From contig JAUVVQ010000004.1 in the NCBI GenBank assembly GCA_030604525.1, forward strand, positions 21,398 to 85,397: a DNA stretch of 64,000 bases, in the 5' to 3' direction. Both the position numbers and the translations under genes were made by a program. Below the pieces are notes generated by a model, which saw only the letters and a program-made list of their open reading frames with translations, did no database searches and was not told the origin of the DNA. Each line of letters starts with the position of its first letter. The first letter of the stretch is position 1. Source of the stretch: Phycisphaerae bacterium. Lineage in GTDB: Bacteria > Planctomycetota > Phycisphaerae > Sedimentisphaerales > Anaerobacaceae. Positions 7,471-16,146 of this stretch are shown here, in pieces.

Positions 7471-8964
7471 ATGCCGACTAAAAAAAGTTTCTTTAACATC
7501 CTCCTCTTTGCGTTGCTAACCTTTGCTTTTGTAGTTTCTTTGGCTTCTGCGGATACCGCCTGTATTTTAACTCCCAAGCCATCCGACGCACCCCAAATCA
7601 ACGGGCCCGAAGTTTTCGGCGTAAGACCGCAAAACCCCTTTTTATTTACCATCCCGGCTACCGGCAAACGCCCTATGAGATTTTCTGTACAAAACCTCCC
7701 TAAAGGACTGTCCATCGAGGAAAATACAGGGCACATAACCGGCTCAATAGAGCAAGAGGGTGATTGTAATGTTACATTGCAGGCCGGAAATGAAATGGGA
7801 ACGGCAAAAAAAACCTTGAAAATTAAAGTTGGTGACACGATAGCTTTGACTCCGCCGATGGGATGGAACAGTTGGAACTGCTGGGGATGTGCAGTAGATG
7901 ACCAAAAGATTCGAGCTGCGGCGGATGCAATGGTCTCAACCGGACTTATTAATCACGGCTGGTCTTATATCAATATCGACGACTGCTGGCAGTGTGGAGA
8001 AAACAAAAGAGAGCCGGACACCGGAGAGATTCAAACCAACGAGAAGTTTCCTGATATGAAAGCTCTGTGTGATTATGTCCACAGCAAGGGGCTGAAAATT
8101 GGTCTTTACACCGATTGCGGCACGATGACCTGCGGTGGATACGAAGGAAGCAAAGGACACGAATCGCAGGATATAATGACCTATGCCAAATGGGGCTTTG
8201 ATTATGTTAAAATCGATTGGTGTCATACCGAAGGGATGCAGCCCCGACGAGCTTACAAAAAATTCGGCGATGCTATTGGAAAAGCACCGAGAGATATCGT
8301 TTTTAGCATTTGTAACTGGGGCGAACAAAAACCCTGGATGTGGGGTAAGTCGCTCGGCGGCAACCTGTGGAGAACCACCGGCGATATTACAGATACCTGG
8401 GATAGTATGTCGGGTATCGGATTCAGCCAGGATGAGCTTTACAAATTCGCAAAGCCGGGACACTGGAACGACCCGGATATGCTTGTTGTAGGAAGGGTCG
8501 GCTGGGGACCAAACCTGCACCAAACAAAATTGACGCCCGATGAACAATACACCCACATAAGTTTGTGGTGTTTGCTTTCATCTCCATTACTGCTCGGCTG
8601 TGACTTAACGCAACTGGATGATTTTACTATGAATTTGCTCACAAATGATGAAGTGCTGGCAATTAACCAGGACCGGCTCGGCAAAGGAGCAAAACCGGTT
8701 GTAATAAATCAGTTACCCGGCGGAGAAAGCACACAAATCTGGGTAAAATATTTACAGGATGGCGCAAAAGCTGTCGGCTTGTTCAACCTCACTGATGAAA
8801 AAAAACAGGTTTATGTAAACTGGGAAAGACTTGATATCAAAGGGAAACATAAAGTCCGTGACCTCTGGAGACAAAAGGATTTAGGTCTTTTTGAGCGAAG
8901 CTTCAAAACGGAAGTCAATCCGCACGGAGTGGAGATGATAAAGATATCAGCACAATCCGGCTGA
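7471..8964 (+). CDS. Secreted GH27 alpha-galactosidase with N-terminal Ig-like domain
   Basis: 497 residues. A signal peptide covers about 1-27 (hydrophobic core LLFALLTFAFVVSLA, cut after ASA). A putative Ig (He_PIG-like) domain covers about 45-122 (LPKGLSIEENTGHITGSI). The GH27 barrel opens with LTPPMGWNSWNCWGC at 127-140. The nucleophile is D249 in YVKIDWCH. The acid/base is probably D305 in RTTGD, aligning with R227 and D231 of human alpha-galactosidase A. A beta-sandwich ends the protein. Enzymes with this layout release terminal alpha-galactose (or beta-L-arabinopyranose) from plant or algal glycans outside the cytoplasm. Stands alone between the glycogen operon and the convergent trp operon. 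Confidence 0.9.
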   Translation: MPTKKSFFNILLFALLTFAFVVSLASADTACILTPKPSDAPQINGPEVFGVRPQNPFLFTIPATGKRPMRFSVQNLPKGLSIEENTGHITGSIEQEGDCNVTLQAGNEMGTAKKTLKIKVGDTIALTPPMGWNSWNCWGCAVDDQKIRAAADAMVSTGLINHGWSYINIDDCWQCGENKREPDTGEIQTNEKFPDMKALCDYVHSKGLKIGLYTDCGTMTCGGYEGSKGHESQDIMTYAKWGFDYVKIDWCHTEGMQPRRAYKKFGDAIGKAPRDIVFSICNWGEQKPWMWGKSLGGNLWRTTGDITDTWDSMSGIGFSQDELYKFAKPGHWNDPDMLVVGRVGWGPNLHQTKLTPDEQYTHISLWCLLSSPLLLGCDLTQLDDFTMNLLTNDEVLAINQDRLGKGAKPVVINQLPGGESTQIWVKYLQDGAKAVGLFNLTDEKKQVYVNWERLDIKGKHKVRDLWRQKDLGLFERSFKTEVNPHGVEMIKISAQSG

Positions 8965-9017
8965 GGCCGAACGATTTTCCCGCTCCCCGCGCAAATAATA
9001 AATGCCGGCTTGCTAAA

Positions 9018-9803
9018 TCAAAGAGTTTTTTTAACATCGCTGATAAATTTGCTGATTTCTGCCAGCATCTTATCTTTGCTGCCTAAATTTTCCTCTATAA
9101 TTTTTACTATTCTTGAGCCGATTATCACACCGTCGGCGCCGAGTTTTGCAATCGATGCTGCGTGCTCGGGCTTGCTGATGCCGAAACCTACGCATACCGG
9201 CACCTTTGTTAATCTCTTCAGCTTGTTCAAAAATCCCTCTACCAAACCGGAAAGCTTATCCCTGCTGCCCGTTACACCCAGAAGTGAAACTGCATATATA
9301 AACCCCGTGGTTTTCGAAGCAATCTGCTTTATTCGCTCATCCCTGGTATTGGGTGTGGCCATAAAGACGGTCTCAAGACCTGCCGCCCTGGCTGGTTCGA
9401 TTATTTCATCTGCATCATTAATATTCAAATCGGCAATTAAAACACTGTTCACTCCCGCCCGGGCAAAATCCTCGAAGAATTTTTCCTTCCCGTATTGATA
9501 AACCAGATTGTAATACATCAAAAGCCCAATCGGTATATCTTTATATGCTTTGACCTTGCCGATAAACTCGCGGGCCTTTTTAACGTTCATACCGTTCTTT
9601 GCGGCTCTAATATCCGCCTTTTGAATAGTAGGGCCGTCCGCAATAGGGTCGGAAAAAGGAATACCAAGCTCAAGTATATCGGCTCCTGCATCAATCGATG
9701 CCTTTACTATCGAGAGACTCGTCTGCAAGTCCGGGTCACCGATTACAAAAAATGGAACCAATGCCGTTTTGGTCTCTGAAAATACCTGCTTGTATGTTCG
9801 CAT
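9018..9803 (-). CDS. trpA: Tryptophan synthase alpha chain
   Basis: 261 residues from ATG at 9803 (GAGG nine bases upstream; an in-frame TTG one codon earlier is not favoured). The family core motif ELGIPFSDPIADGPTIQ is intact, with the catalytic Glu in ELGIPFSDP, and GVTGSRDKL plus GFGISKPEH follow. The enzyme cleaves indole-3-glycerol phosphate to indole and glyceraldehyde 3-phosphate, and passes indole to TrpB through a tunnel in the alpha2beta2 complex. Last gene of the trp operon, 40 bp after trpB. Convergent with the GH27 gene; no clear terminator is visible in the 53-bp gap between them. Confidence 0.95.
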   Translation of the reverse strand: MRTYKQVFSETKTALVPFFVIGDPDLQTSLSIVKASIDAGADILELGIPFSDPIADGPTIQKADIRAAKNGMNVKKAREFIGKVKAYKDIPIGLLMYYNLVYQYGKEKFFEDFARAGVNSVLIADLNINDADEIIEPARAAGLETVFMATPNTRDERIKQIASKTTGFIYAVSLLGVTGSRDKLSGLVEGFLNKLKRLTKVPVCVGFGISKPEHAASIAKLGADGVIIGSRIVKIIEENLGSKDKMLAEISKFISDVKKTL

Positions 9804-9843
9804 CAAATATTACCTCACTGTAATTATCAAAATCCCTTTATAT

Positions 9844-11019
9844 TTATCCGGCGGGACGGCACTGTTCCACAATCCCCACATCTTTGTCACCGCGTCCGGA
9901 AAGATTTACCACCACTATGGCCTCGCCGTCTAATTTTCCTTTTTGACTGCGAAGATACGCCAAGGCGTGTGAGCTTTCCAATGCCGGTAAAATACCCTCC
10001 GTTTTGCAAAGCAGCTCGAAGGCATCGAGAACATCTGTGTCTTCAGCAGCCACGTATTCAGCCCTGCCGCTGTCTTTCAGGAGACAGTGTTCCGGCCCCA
10101 CACCCGGATAATCAAGACCGGCGCTTACCGACTCGGTCTCGTAAATCTGTCCTTCTTCATCCTGTAGTAAATAAGACTTTGCTCCGTGAAGTATGCCAAC
10201 TTTGCCTTTGAGAAGAGTTGCTGCATGTTCTCTGGTTTTGATTCCCTTACCGCCTGCTTCGACGCCGATTAATCTTACGTCCTTGTCGTCAATAAAGCTG
10301 GAGAAAATACCTATCGCATTGCTTCCACCGCCCACGCAGGCAACAATCAAATCAGGTAATCTGCCTAATTGCTCAAGGCATTGTGCTTTTGTTTCTTTGC
10401 CGATACAGGTTTGAAACTCTCTGACAATTGTAGGATATGGATGTGGTCCGCAAACCGAACCGAAAAGATAAAAGGTATCAGAAACAGTGCTTGTCCAGTA
10501 GCGCAGTGCTTCGTTGATAGCGTCCTTCAATGTTCCTGTGCCGCCTTCGACCTCGATAACTTCCGCTCCGCAAAGTTTCATCTTATGGACGTTCACGCTT
10601 TGACGAACGATGTCGGTTGAACCCATAAATACCTTTGTATCAAATCCGAAAAGCGATCCGACCATCGCCGTTGCTAAACCGTGCTGACCTGCACCGGTTT
10701 CTGCTATCAGTTTGCTTTTGCCCATATATTTTGCCAGCAGTCCCTGTCCCAGCGTGTTGTTCATCTTATGAGCTCCTCCGTGCAGAAGGTCTTCGCGCTT
10801 CAGATAAACCTTAAAACCAACTTGCTCGCTGAACCTTTTTGCATAATACAAAGGAGTTGGCCGGCCGGCGTAGGATTTTAAAAGCTGCTTCAGCTCTTGC
10901 GAGAATTGTTCATCCTGGTAGAAACGGTAAAACGCATCCTCTAATTCCTCAAGTGCCGGCATCAAAACCTCCGGAACGTAAAAGCCGCCATAAGTTCCAA
11001 ATCTGCCCGTATGTTTCAT
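9844..11019 (-). CDS. trpB: Tryptophan synthase beta chain
   Basis: 391 residues, standard TrpB1 length. The PLP lysine lies in [13 protein letters not shown]. The phosphate-binding loop GGGSNAIG and the TrpA-contact start [13 protein letters not shown] are both present. It condenses indole with serine to make tryptophan. RBS AAGGGG precedes the ATG. It lies 15 bp after trpF and 40 bp before trpA, consistent with co-translation of the two synthase subunits. Confidence 0.96.
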   Translation of the reverse strand: MKHTGRFGTYGGFYVPEVLMPALEELEDAFYRFYQDEQFSQELKQLLKSYAGRPTPLYYAKRFSEQVGFKVYLKREDLLHGGAHKMNNTLGQGLLAKYMGKSKLIAETGAGQHGLATAMVGSLFGFDTKVFMGSTDIVRQSVNVHKMKLCGAEVIEVEGGTGTLKDAINEALRYWTSTVSDTFYLFGSVCGPHPYPTIVREFQTCIGKETKAQCLEQLGRLPDLIVACVGGGSNAIGIFSSFIDDKDVRLIGVEAGGKGIKTREHAATLLKGKVGILHGAKSYLLQDEEGQIYETESVSAGLDYPGVGPEHCLLKDSGRAEYVAAEDTDVLDAFELLCKTEGILPALESSHALAYLRSQKGKLDGEAIVVVNLSGRGDKDVGIVEQCRPAG

Positions 11020-11034
11020 AATTACCCCTTGTTT

Positions 11035-11658
11035 TTATCCGCGTAAATGTTGTATATTATCGAATAACTGTTTCATTTTTTTCTTATCTTTCCTGCCCGG
11101 CTCGCTTTCTATTCCACTGCATACGTCTATACCATATACACCCAGCTTGACAGCTTTTGCGGCATTATCCGGATTTATCCCGCCTGCAAGAAAAACACGT
11201 TTGTTTATATGACCGATTATATTCCAGTCAAAAGTCAGGCCGGTTCCGCCGTATTTGCTCGGGTCGAATGCATCAAGTAAAATCGCATCGGTAAAGTATT
11301 CTTCAGCTTTGTCAACGTCCTTTTGTTTTTTAACGCGAATGGCTTTCATTATTTTGACGTTATGATTAAGAAATTCCTTACAAAATGCCGGTTCCTCATC
11401 ACCGTGAAGCTGCACCCAGTCCAGTTGGCAGCGGTCAGCAGTCTCCATAATTTCATCCAGCTCGGCGTTTACAAAAACGCCCACAATATCCGTAAAGGCC
11501 GGCAGCTTATCGATAATCCTGGCTGCATCTTCCGGACTAATGTAACGGGAACTGCCTGGATAAAAATTAAAACCCAGTAGGTCCGCTCCCATATCTATCG
11601 CCGCCCTGGCGTCCTCATAGGTGGTAATCCCGCAAATTTTGACCTTTACTATTAGCAT
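11035..11658 (-). CDS. trpF: Phosphoribosylanthranilate isomerase
   Basis: 207 residues with the TrpF opening VKVKICGITTYEDA (catalytic Cys in KICGI), LGFNFYPGSSRYI, LHGDEEP and the phosphate loops FLAGGINPDN and GIDVCSGIES. It converts phosphoribosyl-anthranilate to CdRP. The next step, indole-glycerol-phosphate synthase (TrpC), is neither fused to it nor adjacent, although TrpC commonly sits between trpD and trpF. Gaps to trpD and trpB are 40 and 15 bp. Confidence 0.94.
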   Translation of the reverse strand: MLIVKVKICGITTYEDARAAIDMGADLLGFNFYPGSSRYISPEDAARIIDKLPAFTDIVGVFVNAELDEIMETADRCQLDWVQLHGDEEPAFCKEFLNHNVKIMKAIRVKKQKDVDKAEEYFTDAILLDAFDPSKYGGTGLTFDWNIIGHINKRVFLAGGINPDNAAKAVKLGVYGIDVCSGIESEPGRKDKKKMKQLFDNIQHLRG

Positions 11659-11698
11659 CTTTTAATCTTTCCGACTATCAAATTTCCTTTATAGAGTG

Positions 11699-12718
11699 TC
11701 AACCTTTATTTGAGATGGCAATAAGTTTTTCAAGGCACCCTATCGCCTTGCCATCTGTGATGGATTGCTCTGCCATTTTAATCGCTGATTCGAAATCATC
11801 AACCAAATTCGCTACAATAATGCCCGCTGCGGCATTGACGACTACGATATCTTTTCTGGCTCCTTTTTCCTTCCTTATAAGTATATCCTTGATAATTCTC
11901 GCATTCGTATATGTGTCACCGCCTTTGAGTTCCTCAAGTGACACTTTTTTAATGCCGAAATCTTCAGGGTTAAACTCCTTTGTCTTTATTTCCCCCTCCT
12001 TTAATGTCCTCATCTTGGTAAGTCCACTAATGCTTATCTCATCCATCCCGTCGCTGTGAACCACCATCGCCCGCTTAGCTCCTAAAAGCTTATGCGTCTC
12101 GATTATGCTGTCCAGAAGATGCTCACCGTAAACCCCCATTACCTGTGACTTGACGCCGGCGGGATTAGCCAAGGGACCAAGTATATTAAAAGCTGTTCGG
12201 AAGTCTAAACTTTTGCGAATCGGCTGAACAAATTTCATCGCCGGATGAAATTTTGGGGCAAACATAAAGCCGACATGTGCTTCTTTTATGCACTTTGCCA
12301 CAACCTCCGGCTCAGCATTAATTTTCACTCCAAGCTTTTCCAGGACGTCCGCTGAACCGCATTTGCTGGTGATACTGCGGTTGCCGTGTTTGGCTACATA
12401 CGCCCCCGCACCAGCTGCAACCAGAGCCGCTGCAGTGGATACATTAAATGTTTTTACGCTTGCTCCACCTGTCCCGCAGGTGTCGATGAGGTTATCGACA
12501 TCGACTTTTACCGCTACCGCATGTTCACGAAGTGATTTTGCAAAGCCCGCAATCTCTTCTGGCATCGCTTGCTTAATACGCATCGCCGCCAGAAAAGCGG
12601 CTATTTGAACATCTGCAACTTCTCCTTCGAAAATCGTATCCAGAAGCCCCTTGGCCTGTTCGAAGGTAAGGTCATTCTTCTCCAGAATAATGTCAAGATA
12701 TTCGGTTATTGTCGCCAT
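11699..12718 (-). CDS. trpD: Anthranilate phosphoribosyltransferase
   Basis: 339 residues. The PRPP-binding loop DTCGTGGASVKTFNVST and the anthranilate-site motifs KHGNRSITSKCGSADVLEKLG and MKFVQPIRKSLDFRTAFNILGPLANP are all intact. No glutamine amidotransferase domain is fused; trpG is a separate gene 13 bp upstream. It transfers the phosphoribosyl group from PRPP to anthranilate. RBS GGGAG precedes the ATG. Confidence 0.95.
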   Translation of the reverse strand: MATITEYLDIILEKNDLTFEQAKGLLDTIFEGEVADVQIAAFLAAMRIKQAMPEEIAGFAKSLREHAVAVKVDVDNLIDTCGTGGASVKTFNVSTAAALVAAGAGAYVAKHGNRSITSKCGSADVLEKLGVKINAEPEVVAKCIKEAHVGFMFAPKFHPAMKFVQPIRKSLDFRTAFNILGPLANPAGVKSQVMGVYGEHLLDSIIETHKLLGAKRAMVVHSDGMDEISISGLTKMRTLKEGEIKTKEFNPEDFGIKKVSLEELKGGDTYTNARIIKDILIRKEKGARKDIVVVNAAAGIIVANLVDDFESAIKMAEQSITDGKAIGCLEKLIAISNKG

Positions 12719-12731
12719 AATTTTCTCCCTT

Positions 12732-13331
12732 TTATTTTTTCGTTTTCTGAGCTATTTGCAGAATATTTTCGATTATTTTACCGCCGGCCGGCGTAAGAAT
12801 ACTTTCCGGATGAAACTGAACGCCGTATATCGGCAGCTCCTTGTGCTCTATGCCCATTGGTATTCCTTCAAACTCAGCAGTCCTCTCAAGACAATCGGGC
12901 AGCTTAACTGCGCAGAGACTATGATACCGTCCTGCCTGAAGCGGATTTTCCAGCCCGGCGAATATCCCCCGTTCATTGTGATTTATCCTGGAGCCCTTGC
13001 CGTGCATCGGCTGCGGGGCGTGTCCGATTTCTCCGCCGAAATACTGAACTATTGCCTGCATACCAAGGCACACTCCGAAAATCGGCAGCTTGTCTTTAAA
13101 GTAATCTATTGCCGAAAGTGTTACCCCCGCTCCATCCGGAGTTCCGGGACCGGGTGATATTATCAAAAGCTCCGGGGCAAATTCTTCCGCTATCTGCTTT
13201 AACTCCTCCAAAGGAGTGTCCGCTCGATACACCCTCGCCAGAGAATCTCTCTTACAGAAATCATCGACAAGATTATAAGTGAACGAATCGAAGTTATCAA
13301 TAAACAATACTTTTTTTTTCTCTTTTTCCAT
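12732..13331 (-). CDS. trpG: Anthranilate synthase component II (glutamine amidotransferase)
   Basis: 199 residues of class I amidotransferase with the full triad: nucleophile Cys in GVCLGMQAI and the His-Glu pair in YGVQFHPESILTP; the oxyanion strand is SPGPGTPDGAG. It supplies ammonia to TrpE. It may also serve aminodeoxychorismate synthase (PabA), as in many bacteria with one copy, but no pabB is present here. AGGGG RBS, 15 bp downstream of trpE. Confidence 0.93.
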   Translation of the reverse strand: MEKEKKKVLFIDNFDSFTYNLVDDFCKRDSLARVYRADTPLEELKQIAEEFAPELLIISPGPGTPDGAGVTLSAIDYFKDKLPIFGVCLGMQAIVQYFGGEIGHAPQPMHGKGSRINHNERGIFAGLENPLQAGRYHSLCAVKLPDCLERTAEFEGIPMGIEHKELPIYGVQFHPESILTPAGGKIIENILQIAQKTKK

Positions 13332-13346
13332 TTCTATCCCCTGTCG

Positions 13347-14945
13347 TTAATTGCCTCGAATCGCCCGCAGGCACGAATTCGCTTTATGCCGGGTCTCTTC
13401 AAATTCCGTCTTCGGCACGCTGTCGTGAACTATCCCCGCTCCCACGCGAATGTAAGCTGTATGGTCCTTTACCTGTAGACTCCGTATTGTTATACAACTA
13501 TCGAACTGTCCGTCAACGGTTAAGTACATAACCGCTCCGCCGTAATAACCGCGCTTGCTTTTCTCAAGCTCGCGAATTATCTTCATCGCCTCAATCTTCG
13601 GCGCTCCCGTAAGCGTGCCCATATTCATTGTTGCAAGATAGGCGCTTAATGCGTCCAGCTCGGAAGAAAGCTCGCCTTTGACGTTGCTTACAAGGTGCTG
13701 GACGGACTCATATTTTTCCACTGTAAGAAGTTCCGTTACCACTCTGCTTCCCGGCTTGGCTACCCTCGCTATATCGTTCCTCGCCAAATCCACCAGCATC
13801 ATATGCTCCGCTAATTCCTTTCTGTCGAGTTTTAGCTCCGCCTCATATCGGAGGTCTGTATCGGCATCGATTTTATCCCCCATCCGCCCGCGTGGTTTTG
13901 TTCCTGCTATAGGCCTGATTTCCACATACCGGCGGTCGCCACCGCTGACACGAAGATTCAGCTCCGGACTAGAACCCATCATTATCGTATTCGGCGTGCT
14001 GAGATAAAACATATAAGGCGAGGGATTCAGTTTCCTTAACCGCTTGTAAACATCCAGCGGCTCATCGAGGCAGGGCTCTGTTATTGTTCGGCTAAGCACC
14101 ACCTGAAAAATGTCACCATCCAGGATGTGTCCCTTGGCATTTTTTACCATATCTTCGTATTCATCCTGTTCGGTATCCGTCGAAGCCGCAGCCGGCTCGC
14201 CTTGGTATCTTTGACTGGTAGGTTGCTCGAATCTTGATATGTTAAAATAGTAATCAAAGCAACCCTGTGCCTCCTCGATAGCCGCCTGTCGGTCTCCGTT
14301 GGTTATCATTACATTGACTATGATATAACCCTGATTGTGCTCGTGGTCCATCAGAAAAATATTATCAGCAAAGTAAAGCTCGTAATCCGGATTTTTCAGA
14401 ACATCTTCTTTACTGCCGGGAAGCTTTTCAAACTGGTCTATAAAATCATAGCTGATTGCCCCCAGCAGACCGCAGGTGACACGGAACGGCTTGCTTGCCA
14501 GACGAAACGCAAATGCCACCGCTCGTAAAACATCCATCTGGTTGGTGCTCTTAAGACGGGTATGCTCATCCACCATTTCTTCCTCCCGTTTGATTCGACC
14601 GGTTATGTTTTCTTTGCCGAATTCAATTTCTTTGCAGAATGAAAACCGCTCCTTGCCTGTCGTCCCCAGATATTTTATCATCCGCCTGCCGGTTTTAGTC
14701 AGTGACTTGATGAGAAACTTATCATCTTTGCCGGTTATATAAAGTGCCGGGTTGGCCGTCCCGAAGGTAAGCGCCTTCGTGCCGGTTAAATACTCTCTTG
14801 ATTCGAACAAACAGCAGTTCTTCGCCTGGCCGTAATCGCTTAGCTTGGCAAAGAAATCCACCGGCTCATCCATCTTTATCTGTTTTACAATCGGTATGAT
14901 TTGACCGCTTCGGGCACTTTCTATTATCTTTTTGTAGCTTTCCAT
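13347..14945 (-). CDS. trpE: Anthranilate synthase component I
   Basis: 532 residues from ATG 14945. This start is chosen because GAGG lies 8 bases before it and the product then begins MESYKKIIESARSGQIIPI, the usual TrpE N-terminus. Upstream in-frame ATGs at 15011 and 14993 lie inside, or directly against, the attenuator hairpin and its T-run. The tryptophan feedback region is represented by LFESRE (LLES-type) near residue 50. The chorismate-binding domain has IRPIAGTKPRG, HLVSNVKGEL, GTLTGAPKIEAM and RVGAGIVHDS. First structural gene of the operon, controlled by the leader described at 15002-15106. Confidence 0.94.
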   Translation of the reverse strand: MESYKKIIESARSGQIIPIVKQIKMDEPVDFFAKLSDYGQAKNCCLFESREYLTGTKALTFGTANPALYITGKDDKFLIKSLTKTGRRMIKYLGTTGKERFSFCKEIEFGKENITGRIKREEEMVDEHTRLKSTNQMDVLRAVAFAFRLASKPFRVTCGLLGAISYDFIDQFEKLPGSKEDVLKNPDYELYFADNIFLMDHEHNQGYIIVNVMITNGDRQAAIEEAQGCFDYYFNISRFEQPTSQRYQGEPAAASTDTEQDEYEDMVKNAKGHILDGDIFQVVLSRTITEPCLDEPLDVYKRLRKLNPSPYMFYLSTPNTIMMGSSPELNLRVSGGDRRYVEIRPIAGTKPRGRMGDKIDADTDLRYEAELKLDRKELAEHMMLVDLARNDIARVAKPGSRVVTELLTVEKYESVQHLVSNVKGELSSELDALSAYLATMNMGTLTGAPKIEAMKIIRELEKSKRGYYGGAVMYLTVDGQFDSCITIRSLQVKDHTAYIRVGAGIVHDSVPKTEFEETRHKANSCLRAIRGN

Positions 14946-14993
14946 AACTTTATCCTCAAAATCAACCTGCCGAAGGCGGGCCTCAGAACTCAT

Positions 14994-15028
14994 AAAAAAA
15001 AAGCAACCCATCCTTCCAGCAGGTTGCT
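14994..15028 (-). terminator. trp attenuator terminator hairpin
   Basis: On the minus strand, AGCAACCT (15021-15028) pairs with GGGTTGCT (15002-15009) around an 11-nt loop and is followed by nine consecutive T residues (14994-15002 region). It sits between the leader peptide stop and trpE, exactly where an intrinsic attenuator belongs. Confidence 0.92.
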
Positions 15029-15091
15029 CTTCTAATTTCTACGAATTTTTATAGCAAATTAACGCATACCTGCCAGCATATGTCCTGCAGG
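15002..15091 (-). promoter_or_regulatory. trp leader attenuator with mutually exclusive hairpins
   Basis: Four RNA segments can be read. Segment 1, CCTGCAG (15085-15091), follows the Trp codons at once. Segment 2 is CTGGCAGGT (15068-15076), segment 3 ACCTGCTGG (15016-15024) and segment 4 GGGTTGCT (15002-15009). Segments 1:2 form a pause hairpin with one bulge. Segments 2:3 form a 9-bp antiterminator with two G-U pairs. Segment 3 overlaps the 5' arm of the terminator. A ribosome stalled on the three Trp codons would cover segment 1, free 2 for 3 and permit transcription of trpE. Pairings were derived by hand. Confidence 0.88.
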
Positions 15092-15106
15092 CCACCACCA
15101 GTTCAT
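15059..15106 (-). CDS. trpL: trp leader peptide
   Basis: A 15-residue ORF, MNWWWPAGHMLAGMR, carries three consecutive UGG codons at positions 3-5 directly 5' of attenuator segment 1. Its stop codon lies between segments 2 and 3, the canonical geometry of ribosome-mediated attenuation. The start lies about 30 nt downstream of the predicted transcription start. The Shine-Dalgarno is poor: GAGG sits some 20 nt upstream. Three Trp codons in 15 would be very unlikely by chance at this location. Its act of translation, not its product, is the sensor of charged tRNA-Trp. Confidence 0.88.
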   Translation of the reverse strand: MNWWWPAGHMLAGMR

Positions 15107-15142
15107 AGTATTTATGCGATTAATCTGCCTCATAACATATAC

Positions 15143-15171
15143 ATTAAAACAATTATCACGGCTTTTGTCAA
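15143..15171 (-). promoter_or_regulatory. trp operon promoter
   Basis: TTGACA (15166-15171) and TTTAAT (15143-15148) on the minus strand are separated by exactly 17 nt, a near-consensus sigma-70 promoter. Predicted start is near 15136, giving about 30 nt of leader before trpL. Confidence 0.85.
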
Positions 15172-15218
15172 GATTTATCTGAAAAAAATCTTTTCTTGAA
15201 CTAAATTTATCCTCAAGC

Positions 15219-15247
15219 TTGACAAAGGTATTTTTTTAGCTTAGGAT
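15219..15247 (+). promoter_or_regulatory. kdsB promoter
   Basis: TTGACA (15219-15224), a 17-nt spacer and TAGGAT (15242-15247) face kdsB and leave a leader of roughly 40 nt. It is divergent from the trp promoter, with the two -35 boxes 47 bp apart. Confidence 0.6.
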
Positions 15248-15294
15248 TCCTGAGCAGTAGTATTTATTAACTCTACTGCCGGGAAAAAAGAAAA

Positions 15295-16065
15295 GTGAAA
15301 ATTATTGTCTGTATTCCTGCTCGTTACAGTTCTACCAGATTCCCAGGAAAAGTTCTCGCTAAAGATACCGGCAAATTCCTCGTTCAGCATACCTATGAGA
15401 GGGCGTTGCAGGCAAAAACGCCCGATAACATTATCATTGCTGCGGATAATCAGAAAATCGTCGATGCCGCTGAATCCTTCGGTGCCGAAGCCGTTCTTAC
15501 CTCAACCGAGCATAAAAGCGGCACCGACCGAATCGCCGAAGCCGTATCGAAAATCCAGGCCGATATCGTCATAAACCTCCAGGCGGACGAGCCGGAAATA
15601 GAGCCGGAAAATATCGATTTCCTGGCACAGCTTCTAATAAAAACTCAAAACTCAAAACTCAAAACTGAGAACTATCAAATGGCTACCCTCGCCGCTGAAT
15701 TCGAGAATAAAGAACAAATCGCCGACCCCAACATCGTAAAAGTTGTAACGGATTCCAGCGGAAGGGCGATTTATTTTTCACGAGCTCCCATACCATACGA
15801 TAGAGAAACCGGCGGAGTCGGAAATCAGTCGCTCTATCTGCGGCACATCGGAACATACGCCTATCGAAAAGACTTCCTGATGAAAATCACCGCATTGCCG
15901 CAGACGAAACTTGAAAAAATCGAAAAGCTCGAACAGCTCCGTGCAATCGAAAACGGATTTGCCATACTCGTTGGAAAAGTGAAACACACCTGCGATGGTA
16001 TAGACACGCCAGAACAATACAAAAGTTTCGTCGAACGCTGGTTAAAAAATATGACAAAAAAATAA
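15295..16065 (+). CDS. kdsB: 3-deoxy-manno-octulosonate cytidylyltransferase
   Basis: 256 residues starting at GTG 15295. The nucleotide-binding opening IPARYSSTRFPGKVLA is at 6-21. INLQADEPEIEP (metal/CMP-Kdo site) and SRAPIPYDRETGG follow, with the conserved end THTCDGIDTPEQ-like segment near 240. The enzyme activates Kdo with CTP, an essential LPS precursor step, so the organism should make Kdo-containing LPS. A short tandem DNA repeat inserts QNSKLKTEN-type residues near 115-125. It is followed 81 bp later by pyrG, which makes the CTP it consumes; the pair is probably one transcription unit. Confidence 0.92.
   Translation: MKIIVCIPARYSSTRFPGKVLAKDTGKFLVQHTYERALQAKTPDNIIIAADNQKIVDAAESFGAEAVLTSTEHKSGTDRIAEAVSKIQADIVINLQADEPEIEPENIDFLAQLLIKTQNSKLKTENYQMATLAAEFENKEQIADPNIVKVVTDSSGRAIYFSRAPIPYDRETGGVGNQSLYLRHIGTYAYRKDFLMKITALPQTKLEKIEKLEQLRAIENGFAILVGKVKHTCDGIDTPEQYKSFVERWLKNMTKK
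15640..15667 (+). repeat. Four tandem 7-bp units (AAAACTC) inside kdsB
   Basis: Units at 15640, 15647, 15654 and 15661 are identical except for the last base of the fourth (AAAACTG). Three units make 21 bp, so gain or loss of three would keep the frame. The encoded residues (K/T/Q/N/S/L) fall between conserved KdsB blocks, probably in a surface loop. Confidence 0.85.
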
Positions 16066-16146
16066 TATCGACAGCGGTTTTTGCAGGAAGTATTTATTAA
16101 ACTAAACAAGCACTATGAACTTTTAAATGTTGCTGAGGAAAAGTAG

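Noticed and set aside
15258..16099. AGTATTTATTAA occurring before and after kdsB as a possible direct repeat or attachment site
   Set aside because: The 12-mer is AT-rich, similar words occur elsewhere (for example near 36968), and kdsB is a core gene without mobile features.
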